Of a stretch of DNA of 64,000 bases, positions 18,251 to 25,979 are shown piece by piece. This DNA comes from Collinsella sp. MSK.8.10 (GTDB lineage Bacteria > Actinomycetota > Coriobacteriia > Coriobacteriales > Coriobacteriaceae). How positions within the stretch are numbered: the stretch's first letter is position 1; the number at the start of each line of letters is the position of its first letter. The translations under genes and the position numbers were made by a program. Under the pieces are notes generated by a model. That model was not told where the DNA came from. It did no database searches and was given only the letters and a program-made list of their open reading frames with translations. The stretch covers positions 124,001 through 188,000 of the forward strand of contig NZ_JAHPYF010000004.1 of assembly GCF_019041915.1 (NCBI RefSeq), given 5' to 3'.

Positions 18251-19726
18251 ATGGCATCAGACGTTCGCGTCCGCTTTGCACCCTCACCGACGGGCAAGCT
18301 GCACATCGGCGGCGCCCGCACCGCTATCTATAACTGGGCTTTCGCCCGTGCTAACGGCGGCACGTTCATCCTGCGCATCGACGACACCGACCCCACCCGC
18401 TCCACCGACGAGAACACGCAGATCATCCTGCGCGCCATGCGTTGGCTGGGCCTGGACTGGGACGAGGGTCCCGAGGTGGGCGGCGACTTTGGCCCCTACG
18501 CCCAGACCGAGCGCCTGGACCTGTACAAGCAGGCCGCCCAGAAGCTTTGGGACGAGGGCAAGGCCTATCCCTGCTTCTGCACCAAGGAGCAGCTCGACGC
18601 CGATCGCAAGGCCGCGCAGGAGCGCAAGGACCCCTTCCAGGGCTATCAGCGCCGTTGCCGTGATCTTGATCCCGAGGAGGCCCGCCGCCGCATCGAGGCC
18701 GGCGAGCCCTACGTCCTGCGCATCAAGGTGCCCGAGGACCGCGGTGACGTCGTCATCCACGACGCTGTCCACGGCGAGGTAACCTTCGACGCCAAGGAGC
18801 TCGATGACTTTGTCATCTTCCGCTCCGACGGCACGCCCACGTACAACTTCGCGACCGTCGTCGACGACGCCATGATGAAGATCACCCACGTCATCCGCGG
18901 CGACGACCACCTCTCCAACACCCCGCGCCAGGTCATGGTCTACGAGGCCCTCGGCGCGCCCGTGCCCACGTTCGCCCACATCTCCATGATCTTGGGTGCC
19001 GACGGCAAAAAGCTTTCCAAGCGCCACGGTGCAACCTCGGTGGAGGAATACCGCGACGCCGGTTACCTGTCCGATGCCTTTGTCAACTATCTGGCGCTGC
19101 TCGGCTGGTCGCTCGACGGCGAGACCACGATCATCCCGCGCGATGTCCTGGCCAGCAAGTTCTCGCTCGACCGCATCTCCAAGAACCCGGCGACCTTCGA
19201 CCCCAAGAAGCTCGATTGGGTCAACGCCGAGTACATCAACGGCATGTCCGATGCTCAGTTTGCCGACGAGATCATGGTCCCCGAGCTGCACGAGGCGGGT
19301 CTCATCGAGGGCAACGTCGAGTACGGCGAGGACTGGATTGACGCGCTTGCCGCCATCGTCAAGCCGCGCACCAAGATGCCGGCCGACGCCGTGACCGTTG
19401 CCGCCCCCATCTTCGCTACGGCCGAGACGCTCGAGTATGATGAGAAATCCGTCAACAAGGGCCTGGCCAAGGAAGGCATGGGTGCCATTCTGGATGTCGC
19501 CAAGGCCGCGCTCGAGGGCGTGGACGAGTGGACCGCCGAGGCCATCGACGCTGCGCTTGAGCCGCTGCCCGAGCAGATGGACCTCAAGAAGCGCGTGGTG
19601 TTCCAGGCCGTGCGCGTCGCCGTCTGCGGCAACATGGTGAGCCCCCCGCTGGGCGAGACCATGGCGCTCGTCGGCCGCGACGACTGCCTGGCACGCATCG
19701 ACCGCGCCCGCACGATGGCGCTATAG
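18251..19726 (+). CDS. gltX: Glutamyl-tRNA synthetase
   Basis: GltX charges tRNA-Glu (and often tRNA-Gln where GatCAB is used). The 491-aa class-I synthetase has FAPSPTGKLHIGGARTA (HIGH-like motif) at residues ~9-25 and KKLSKRH (KMSKS-like) near residue 260. The C-terminal anticodon-binding region ends in a typical ALVGRDDCLARIDRA. The ATG at 18251 is chosen because GAGGAGA lies just upstream and the protein then starts at the family's usual position. It is monocistronic, with a terminator behind it. Confidence 0.97.
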   Translation: MASDVRVRFAPSPTGKLHIGGARTAIYNWAFARANGGTFILRIDDTDPTRSTDENTQIILRAMRWLGLDWDEGPEVGGDFGPYAQTERLDLYKQAAQKLWDEGKAYPCFCTKEQLDADRKAAQERKDPFQGYQRRCRDLDPEEARRRIEAGEPYVLRIKVPEDRGDVVIHDAVHGEVTFDAKELDDFVIFRSDGTPTYNFATVVDDAMMKITHVIRGDDHLSNTPRQVMVYEALGAPVPTFAHISMILGADGKKLSKRHGATSVEEYRDAGYLSDAFVNYLALLGWSLDGETTIIPRDVLASKFSLDRISKNPATFDPKKLDWVNAEYINGMSDAQFADEIMVPELHEAGLIEGNVEYGEDWIDALAAIVKPRTKMPADAVTVAAPIFATAETLEYDEKSVNKGLAKEGMGAILDVAKAALEGVDEWTAEAIDAALEPLPEQMDLKKRVVFQAVRVAVCGNMVSPPLGETMALVGRDDCLARIDRARTMAL

Positions 19727-19749
19727 TAGACGCGTAAACGCATGTATCC

Positions 19750-19782
19750 GAGCCCCGTTCCCCCGAGCGGGGCTCTTGTTTC
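19750..19782 (+). terminator. Intrinsic terminator after gltX
   Basis: GAGCCCCG (19750-19757) pairs with CGGGGCTC (19768-19775) over a 10-nt loop, followed by TTGTTTCT. It lies 23 bp after the gltX stop. Confidence 0.85.
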
Positions 19783-19802
19783 TGTACCGATGAGTGGGTT
19801 GC

Positions 19803-19833
19803 TGGGACAAAATAATCAGTAGAGTTTGTCCCA
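19803..19833. promoter_or_regulatory. Inverted repeat TGGGACAAA upstream of priA
   Basis: TGGGACAAA (19803-19811) and TTTGTCCCA (19825-19833) form a 9-bp inverted repeat 32 bp before the priA start. The GGGACA/TGTCCC core is shared with the hairpin at 14755-14776. It could be a leader hairpin or an operator; function unknown. Confidence 0.4.
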
Positions 19834-19865
19834 CCCCTTTCAGGTCCGTTCGTTAGAGGTGGTGT

Positions 19866-22319
19866 ATGGCTCAACAACTGTCGCTGTTTGGTTCGCCGGA
19901 ACCGGAGGAAGCTCCGGTGAAGCCCAAGCCTGCCGCTGCCTCGGCTCAGTCTAAGCCTGCGCCCGAGCCCCCTGCCGCCTACGCGAGCGTGGTCCTCGAC
20001 ATCCCCACCCGTGCGCTGTCGGAACCGTTTGCTTACGGCATCCCCGAGTCCCTTGCCAACGAGGTCCAGATCGGATCCACGGTCCTGGTCCACTTTGGTA
20101 ACCGTGCCGCCGCGGGCTATGTCGTTGACATTGCGCCTGATTTGGGCGATCTGCCGGGCAACAACGCCCTCGACCCCGTGCGCATCAAGCCCATCGAGGC
20201 CATCCTCAGCAAACCGCTCTTTACCGCCGAAGCCGCCCGCATCGCACGTTGGATGAGCCGCGAGTATGTCGCGACGCTTTCCGAGTGCCTGCGCCTGTTC
20301 TTGCCTCCGGGTGGCGGCCCCCGTGTGGTCAAGGGCGACGACGGTGTGTGGACGGTTGAACGTCCCGCCGTCAAGCCTATCCAAAACCGCTGGGTCATGC
20401 TCACGCCCGAGGGCTTCGACTATACGCCGCCCAAGACCGCGGTCCGCCAGCGCCAACTCATCGAGGCGCTCCAGTGTGGTCCTGTCACGACGCGCGACCT
20501 CAACCTTCTCTATAACAGTATGTCGGCGACCATCAAGGCTCTCGAAAAACGCGGCGTCGTGGTGGTGGAGGAGCGCCGTGCCTGGCGTGGCTGCAGCGAG
20601 CAGACCACGCTGTCCTCGGCGAGCGGCAAGGCCCCGATGGCACTCACCAACGGTCAGCGACAGGCCCTCGCGCAGATTGAGCGCGCACGCCTTGACGCTC
20701 ACGGCGACGTGGTCCTAGTCGATGGCGTCACTGGATCCGGCAAAACCGAGGTCTACCTTTCCGCTATCGAGCGCGTGCTCGCGGCCGGCCGCTCAGCCTG
20801 CGTACTGGTGCCCGAGATATCGCTGACAGCCCAGACCGTCGGCCGCTTCCGCTCGCGCTTTGGCGAGACGGTCGCCGTGTTCCATTCGCGGCTTTCGGCC
20901 GGCGAGCGCCTGGACCAGTGGGATATGGTTGCCAGCGGTGCGGCCCGCGTGGTCGTCGGCGCTCGCTCGGCGCTCTTTTGCCCGCTCAGCGACTTGGGCC
21001 TCATCATCATCGACGAGGAGCACGAGACCAGTTACAAGCAGGGCTCCAGTCCGCGCTACCACGCGCGCGAGGTGGCGGCCGAGATGGCGCGGCGCTATCG
21101 CTGCCCACTCGTGCTGGGCTCCGCAACGCCCTCGGCCGAGGCCCTCGACCGCTGCCGCCGCGGCACGTACGGCGGCGCCACCTGGACGCGCGTCGAGATG
21201 CCCGAACGCCCGGGGCACGCGGTCCTGCCCACGGTTCGCATTGCCGACCTGCGCCGCGAGTTTTCGCACGGCAGCCGCTCAATGTTCTCTAAACCGCTGA
21301 TGGAAGGCCTGGAGCGCGTTGTAGAGCGGCGCGAGAAGGCCGTGCTGCTGCATAACCGCCGCGGCTTTGCGCCGTTCCTGATGTGCCGCGAGTGCGGCTG
21401 CGTCCCCACCTGCAACCACTGCTCCACCGCCCTTACGTATCACGAGCGCACGCACACGCTGCAATGTCACACATGCGGATCCTCCTGGCGCGTGCAGCCG
21501 TATCCCGCGCCCACGAGTCGTTGCCCCAAATGTGGTAGTCGCTACCTTGCAAAAATGGGTCTGGGCACGCAGCAGATCGAGGACGCGCTGCACCAGATGC
21601 TGCCCGAGGACGTCGCCATCATCCGCATGGATGCCGATTCCACGCGCGGCAAGGATGCGCACAAAAAGCTGCTAGAGCAGTTCGATGCGGCCGATTGCGC
21701 CGTGTTGCTGGGCACCCAAATGATCGCCAAGGGTCTCGACTTTCCCGAGGTCACGCTCGTGGGCGTGGTCAATGCCGACTTCGCCCTCAAGCTGCCGGAC
21801 TTCCGCGCAGGGGAGCGTGCCTACGATCTGCTGGAACAGGTGGCGGGCCGTGCCGGTCGCGGCGATCTTCCCGGTGAGGTGATCATCCAGACCTACCTGC
21901 CCGAGGATCCGGTCATTCGTGCCGTCGCTGAGCACGACCGTTCGATCTTTACCGACTACGATCTGGACCAGCGCCGCGACGCGCTGTACCCGCCGTTTGT
22001 TCGCCTGGTCAACATCTTGGTGTGGTCGGCAAACCGAGACGACGCGCAGGACTACATTGGGCGCATTGCAAAGCTTCTTAAGCGCCGCTGGCATGCCGCC
22101 GCGCCCGACTTTTTGCGGGCGGGGAGCGCCGTGCCCCAGGTGCTGGGCCCGGCTTCGTGTGTAATCGAGAGAGCCAAGGACCGTTACCGCTTCCATCTGC
22201 TTGTGAAGTCGCCTGTGGGGTACCATGTCTCTGATGATGTCGACGCCTGCCTCAAAGAGGTGGGCTCTGTGCGCGGCGTGAGCGTGAGCGTTGACGTCGA
22301 TGCCTATGATTTGATGTAA
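19866..22319 (+). CDS. priA: Primosomal protein N' (replication restart helicase)
   Basis: PriA recognises stalled forks and reloads the replicative helicase. The 817-aa protein has an N-terminal DNA-binding domain after a Pro/Ala/Lys linker (residues ~10-40), Walker A in VDGVTGSGKTEVY, the DEEH box in IIIDEEHETSYKQ, and an inserted zinc-binding region with CRECGCVPTCNHC, CHTCGSSW and CPKCGSRY. Helicase motifs V and VI are LLGTQMIAKGLDFPEVTLVG and EQVAGRAGRGDLPGEV. It precedes def by 18 bp and is likely co-transcribed with it. Confidence 0.96.
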   Translation: MAQQLSLFGSPEPEEAPVKPKPAAASAQSKPAPEPPAAYASVVLDIPTRALSEPFAYGIPESLANEVQIGSTVLVHFGNRAAAGYVVDIAPDLGDLPGNNALDPVRIKPIEAILSKPLFTAEAARIARWMSREYVATLSECLRLFLPPGGGPRVVKGDDGVWTVERPAVKPIQNRWVMLTPEGFDYTPPKTAVRQRQLIEALQCGPVTTRDLNLLYNSMSATIKALEKRGVVVVEERRAWRGCSEQTTLSSASGKAPMALTNGQRQALAQIERARLDAHGDVVLVDGVTGSGKTEVYLSAIERVLAAGRSACVLVPEISLTAQTVGRFRSRFGETVAVFHSRLSAGERLDQWDMVASGAARVVVGARSALFCPLSDLGLIIIDEEHETSYKQGSSPRYHAREVAAEMARRYRCPLVLGSATPSAEALDRCRRGTYGGATWTRVEMPERPGHAVLPTVRIADLRREFSHGSRSMFSKPLMEGLERVVERREKAVLLHNRRGFAPFLMCRECGCVPTCNHCSTALTYHERTHTLQCHTCGSSWRVQPYPAPTSRCPKCGSRYLAKMGLGTQQIEDALHQMLPEDVAIIRMDADSTRGKDAHKKLLEQFDAADCAVLLGTQMIAKGLDFPEVTLVGVVNADFALKLPDFRAGERAYDLLEQVAGRAGRGDLPGEVIIQTYLPEDPVIRAVAEHDRSIFTDYDLDQRRDALYPPFVRLVNILVWSANRDDAQDYIGRIAKLLKRRWHAAAPDFLRAGSAVPQVLGPASCVIERAKDRYRFHLLVKSPVGYHVSDDVDACLKEVGSVRGVSVSVDVDAYDLM

Positions 22320-22337
22320 CAACCCGAAAGGATGGCC

Positions 22338-22874
22338 ATGGAAGCCAACGGAATCGTACTGTCGCCCGACCCCCGCCTGCGTCAGGAGTGCGCCGTGATC
22401 GAGGAGATCACCCCGGCGATCGAGGCGCTTGCCGAGAAGATGAAGAAGATGATGTTCGACAACGGCGGTTGCGGCCTGGCTGCTCCGCAGATCGGCGAGC
22501 TTATTCAGCTCGTCACCATCGACTGCGACTACAGCGACAAGAACGACTACGACCCGTACGTGCTCATCAACCCTGTCATTGTTGAGCAGAGCGACCATCT
22601 GGTGCCGTTTAGCGAGGGCTGCCTGTCCATCCCTGGCATTAGCTGCGAGATCGAGCGTCCCGACCATGTCGTCGTCGAGGCGTACGACTTGGACGCAAAC
22701 CTGATTCGCTATGAGGCTTCGGGCGACCTGTTCTGCGTGTGTCTGCAGCACGAGATCGATCACCTGCACGGCAACACCATGTTCGAGCGACTGAAGCCGA
22801 TGCAGAGGCTCAAGGCGGTCAAGGAGTACCAGGACGCCCTGGCCCGCGGCGCTCGACCGGGCGAGACGGAGTAG
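22338..22874 (+). CDS. def: Peptide deformylase
   Basis: Def removes the N-formyl group from nascent proteins. The ~178-aa protein carries all three family motifs: GCGLAAPQIGE, EGCLSIPG and QHEIDHLHG with the metal-binding His-Glu-x-x-His. The second ATG (22338) is preferred over 22332 because AAAGG lies 6 nt before it but touches the first ATG. It sits one gene before fmt, its functional counterpart, separated from it by a large palindrome. Confidence 0.96.
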   Translation: MEANGIVLSPDPRLRQECAVIEEITPAIEALAEKMKKMMFDNGGCGLAAPQIGELIQLVTIDCDYSDKNDYDPYVLINPVIVEQSDHLVPFSEGCLSIPGISCEIERPDHVVVEAYDLDANLIRYEASGDLFCVCLQHEIDHLHGNTMFERLKPMQRLKAVKEYQDALARGARPGETE

Positions 22875-22882
22875 TTTTGTCC

Positions 22883-22978
22883 GTCCCCGGGGTGCCCGCC
22901 TATATCATCCCGTGCTCAAACATTCTCGCTGCGCTGCGAAACTGCGCGCGGGACGATATAGGCGGGCGCCCCGGGGAC
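22883..22978. repeat. Long inverted repeat between def and fmt
   Basis: A 30-bp stem pairs 22883-22912 with 22949-22978 (outer end GTCCCCGGGG, then GCCCGCCTATAT). It has one A-C mismatch and one G-T pair and encloses a 36-nt loop. There is no T-run after it on either strand, so it is not a standard terminator. The remaining ~215 bp to fmt hold no gene and no promoter I can assign firmly. Confidence 0.85.
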
Positions 22979-23195
22979 TACGTTGACGCTGCTTGTCTCG
23001 CCCGGGTGCCGTCTGGCCAGGGAGGGGCGTCTTCGCTGATAGGTGCTTTGTTGGGAGGGCTGCTTTTATGCGGCTCTTTCTTTGTTTTTGGGTATATTTG
23101 TTTCAGTTGAACTATTCTTGCGGCTGGGCGCGCTTGCGACCAAGAACGCTTTTTTGTAGCCGTCTCGGCTCGTTATTGAGAGGAGACTAACTTTT

Positions 23196-24116
23196 ATGCG
23201 TATTGTGTTTATGGGTACGCCTGATTTTGCTGTGCCTTCGCTGACTTCGCTTGTTGAGGCTGGGAATGAGATTGCGCTTGTTGTTACTCGTCCTGATGCT
23301 GTTCGTGGTCGTGGTAAGAAGCTAGGGCCGTCTCCTGTTAAGGCTAAGGCACTGGAGCTGGGGTTGCCGGTCATTGAGGCTAATCGTATGACGCCCGAGG
23401 TTGTTGAGGCGCTCCAGGCTGCCCAGGCTGATATTTTCTGTGTGGCAGCCTATGGTTGCATTTTGCCCGATGAGGTGCTGCATATGGCGCCGCTTGGTAT
23501 TGTGAATGTTCATGCTTCGCTACTGCCTCGTTGGCGTGGCGCTGCTCCCATTCAGCGTGCGATTCTCGCTGGTGATGAGGTTGCCGGCGTTTCCATTATG
23601 CGCATTGGACATGGCGTGGATACTGGTGCTTATTGTGCTCAGGCTTCCACGTCGGTTGCCGGTAAGCATGCTGAGGCGCTGACCATGGAGCTTGCTGAAC
23701 TTGGCGGCAAATTGCTTGCCGATATGCTTCCCTCGCTTTCCGATGGCTCGGCTGTTTGGACTGAGCAGGATGAGTCGCTCGTCACTCATGCTGCCAAGAT
23801 CTCCAAGCAGGAGATGCGTCTGGATCCGCAGATGGCGGCGCTTGATTGCGTGCGCCATGTGCTTGCTTCGTCCGATACCGCGCCTGCCCGTTGCGTGATT
23901 GCCGGCAAGACTGTGCGTGTGCTCGATGCTGCGGCGGCTGATGTGTCGCTTGGCGAGGGTCAGGTTCTCGTTCAGGCTAAGCGTGTTTACCTTGGCCTTT
24001 CCGATGGCTCGGTTGAGTTGCTCGAGGTTAAGCCTGATGGCAAGCGTGCTATGGCCGCTTCTGCCTGGGCCGCCGGCCTGCAGTGCGCCGATCTTTCGTG
24101 GGGTGTTTTATCATGA
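23196..24116 (+). CDS. fmt: Methionyl-tRNA formyltransferase
   Basis: Fmt formylates initiator Met-tRNA using 10-formyl-tetrahydrofolate. The 306-aa protein begins MRIVFMGTPDFAVPSLTSLV and contains the folate-site signature VNVHASLLPRWRGAAPIQRA, with the OB-fold-like C-terminal domain after residue ~205. GAGAGGAG precedes the ATG at ~9 nt. Codon use in the first half is less GC-biased at third positions than in its neighbours. It overlaps rsmB by ATGA. Confidence 0.96.
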   Translation: MRIVFMGTPDFAVPSLTSLVEAGNEIALVVTRPDAVRGRGKKLGPSPVKAKALELGLPVIEANRMTPEVVEALQAAQADIFCVAAYGCILPDEVLHMAPLGIVNVHASLLPRWRGAAPIQRAILAGDEVAGVSIMRIGHGVDTGAYCAQASTSVAGKHAEALTMELAELGGKLLADMLPSLSDGSAVWTEQDESLVTHAAKISKQEMRLDPQMAALDCVRHVLASSDTAPARCVIAGKTVRVLDAAAADVSLGEGQVLVQAKRVYLGLSDGSVELLEVKPDGKRAMAASAWAAGLQCADLSWGVLS

Positions 24117-25513
24117 GCAAGCTGTCTCCCGCGCGCAAGCTTGCGCTCGATGTACTGATGGAGGCCGATCGCCGCGGCATGTATGCGCGCGACGTGCTGT
24201 CCTCTCGCGCATCGGCCAAGGCTATTGACCAGCGCGATTCCGCTTTTGCCGCCCGCTTGGCGCTGGGCGTGGCCGCCACGCAGGGTATTTTGGACGAGCT
24301 GCTCGATCAGTTTCTCGATAAACCCAAAAAGGTTGCGCCGCGCGTTCGCATGGCGCTTCGTATCTCGGCCTTCGAGATGCTCTACCTGCATACGCCGGGC
24401 CGCGTTGCCGTGAGCCAGGGTGTTGAGCTGGTGCGCAGTGGTGCTAAGTCTGCTGCGGGCCTGGCAAACGCGGTGCTGCACAAGGTTGCGGACAATGTTG
24501 AGGACTTTGCTACTGCGTCCGATGTGGATGAGTCTGAGCGACGCTTGGTTCGTCTGTCGCGCCTGATGGGTCTTCCGCGCTGGCTATGCGCTCGCATTAT
24601 GGCGTCGTTTGATACTCCAGAGGGTGCGCTCGGCTTCGCCGGCAATCTGGCGCCCGCGCCGCTCGCTTTGCACGAGAACGCCTTTGCAACCAAACCTGAT
24701 CCGTACCTATCGCAGCTTGTGGCGCCTGTGTTCCCTGGCTGTCATGCTCCGGTCGATGCTCAGGTTACGGTTGCGTCGGGCGTATTTGAGCGTGCTGCTG
24801 CCGTGGCCTCGGACCTTAACGCCCAGCTTATCGCCACAGCTGCCACGCGCCCTGGTAGCTGCCTTGAGATTGGTGCCGGCCGTGGCACCAAGACCTATGT
24901 GATGATGTGCCAGGCCAAGCGTGCGGGCTATGAGCGTCAGCATACGGCGCTCGATCTGCATGATCGCAAGTGCGATCTGAATCTCGCTCGTCTGCATAAG
25001 GCCGGTATTCAGGGCGTTCGCACGGTTTCGGGTGATGCCTGCGAGCTTAATGAGGTGCTCACATCGTTTGATGCCATGCTTGGCGAGCCGGTTAAGTTCG
25101 ACACGGTCTTTATCGATGCGCCGTGCTCTGGCACCGGAACCATGCGCCGTCATCCTGAGATACCGTGGCGCCTGACCGAAAAAGATGTGACGGTTGAGCT
25201 GCCCAAACTGCAGCTTACGATGCTCAAAGAGGCTGCTGCGCGCGTGGCTGCCGGCGGCGAGCTCATCTATGCGACGTGCTCGGTTTTCGACGAGGAGAAC
25301 ACGCAGGTCGTGGATGCCTTCCTGGCTTCTCCCGAGGGCGCCGGCTTTACCGTGGCGCCGTTTTCCGAGGCACAGATTCTGCAACTCCCCGAGTTCGATC
25401 AGGCCAAGAAGCTCGTCTCCGTCCGCCAAAACGACCGAGGACTTTTCCAAAGCGTGCCGGTAAACGCCGACTCCTACGACGGCCACTTCTGCGCCAGACT
25501 AGTCCGCAAGTAA
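24113..25513 (+). CDS. rsmB: 16S rRNA m5C967 methyltransferase RsmB-like
   Basis: RsmB methylates cytosine 967 of 16S rRNA. The 466-aa product has an N-terminal NusB-like helical domain (residues ~1-140: PARKLALDVLMEAD... AVLHKVAD) and a C-terminal SAM domain with EIGAGRGTKTYVMM, the IDAPCSGTGTMRRHPEI motif IV cysteine and the catalytic-cysteine motif ATCSVFDEEN. The start is the ATG overlapping the fmt stop; upstream in-frame codons lie inside fmt. An inverted-repeat element and a shared terminator follow. Confidence 0.93.
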   Translation: MSKLSPARKLALDVLMEADRRGMYARDVLSSRASAKAIDQRDSAFAARLALGVAATQGILDELLDQFLDKPKKVAPRVRMALRISAFEMLYLHTPGRVAVSQGVELVRSGAKSAAGLANAVLHKVADNVEDFATASDVDESERRLVRLSRLMGLPRWLCARIMASFDTPEGALGFAGNLAPAPLALHENAFATKPDPYLSQLVAPVFPGCHAPVDAQVTVASGVFERAAAVASDLNAQLIATAATRPGSCLEIGAGRGTKTYVMMCQAKRAGYERQHTALDLHDRKCDLNLARLHKAGIQGVRTVSGDACELNEVLTSFDAMLGEPVKFDTVFIDAPCSGTGTMRRHPEIPWRLTEKDVTVELPKLQLTMLKEAAARVAAGGELIYATCSVFDEENTQVVDAFLASPEGAGFTVAPFSEAQILQLPEFDQAKKLVSVRQNDRGLFQSVPVNADSYDGHFCARLVRK

Positions 25514-25518
25514 CTACT

Positions 25519-25587
25519 AAGTTGCGGTGAAATAGGGATTGAATAGCGGCATCCACCCACCAAACAGTCCTTGTTTCACCGCAACTC
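25519..25587. repeat. Inverted-repeat element, copy 2
   Basis: AGTTGCGGTGAAA (25520-25532) and TTTCACCGCAACT (25574-25586) form a 13-bp perfect inverted repeat. The left arm with its AATAG extension is identical to the copy at 9299, and CAGTCC recurs before the right arm. The remaining loop sequence differs. Like copy 1 it lies directly behind a + strand gene and before a - strand gene. Confidence 0.8.
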
Positions 25588-25614
25588 ATAGAGATGCCTG
25601 GGTAGTTAAAGAAT

Positions 25615-25652
25615 CAGCCCCGCGATTGGTGTCGGTCGCGGGGCTGTTTGGT
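25615..25652. terminator. Shared terminator between rsmB and the zinc-ribbon gene
   Basis: CAGCCCCGCGA (25615-25625) pairs with TCGCGGGGCTG (25636-25646), followed by TTTGGTTT on the + strand and ATTCTTT on the - strand. Placed between convergent genes, it can serve both. Confidence 0.8.
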
Positions 25653-25654
25653 TT

Positions 25655-25891
25655 CTAGTGGCTGTGCGGGCAGTTGGCGCAGCAACCGCTCGTGGCGCTT
25701 GTGCTGGAGCCGCCGCTTCGCTGGTCGGTGTTGTAGAAGCCGCTGCCCTCAAATTTAATACCGCTGGCCGAGAACGTCTTGGCGGCCGGAGCGCCGCAGT
25801 TGGGGCACACGACCTCGGGGGTCTCGGACATGGGATGCTCAACCTCAAACACGTTGCCGCAGCTCGTGCACTTGTAATCGTAGCGCGCCAT
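25655..25891 (-). CDS. FmdB-family zinc-ribbon protein
   Basis: This 78-aa protein has the FmdB/putative-regulatory zinc ribbon: YDYKCTSCGNVFEV and EVVCPNCGAPAAKTF, four cysteines in two CxxC pairs, at residues ~5-40. The C-terminus is Ser/Gly-rich and ends CCANCPHSH, a further possible metal site. The family is widespread and functionally undefined. It is isolated, with a terminator behind it. Confidence 0.85.
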   Translation of the reverse strand: MARYDYKCTSCGNVFEVEHPMSETPEVVCPNCGAPAAKTFSASGIKFEGSGFYNTDQRSGGSSTSATSGCCANCPHSH

Positions 25892-25979
25892 AATACTTCC
25901 TTTTCAGCACAAAGCGGGCAGATTACTCTGCCCGCAAAAATTCAAACGTCTGTAACTGTACCCTATATCGGGCGTTTTA

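Noticed and set aside
22993..23190. 65-codon ORF between def and fmt
   Set aside because: No good ribosome site; low-complexity Arg/Cys/Leu content; lies in DNA with no other coding signal.
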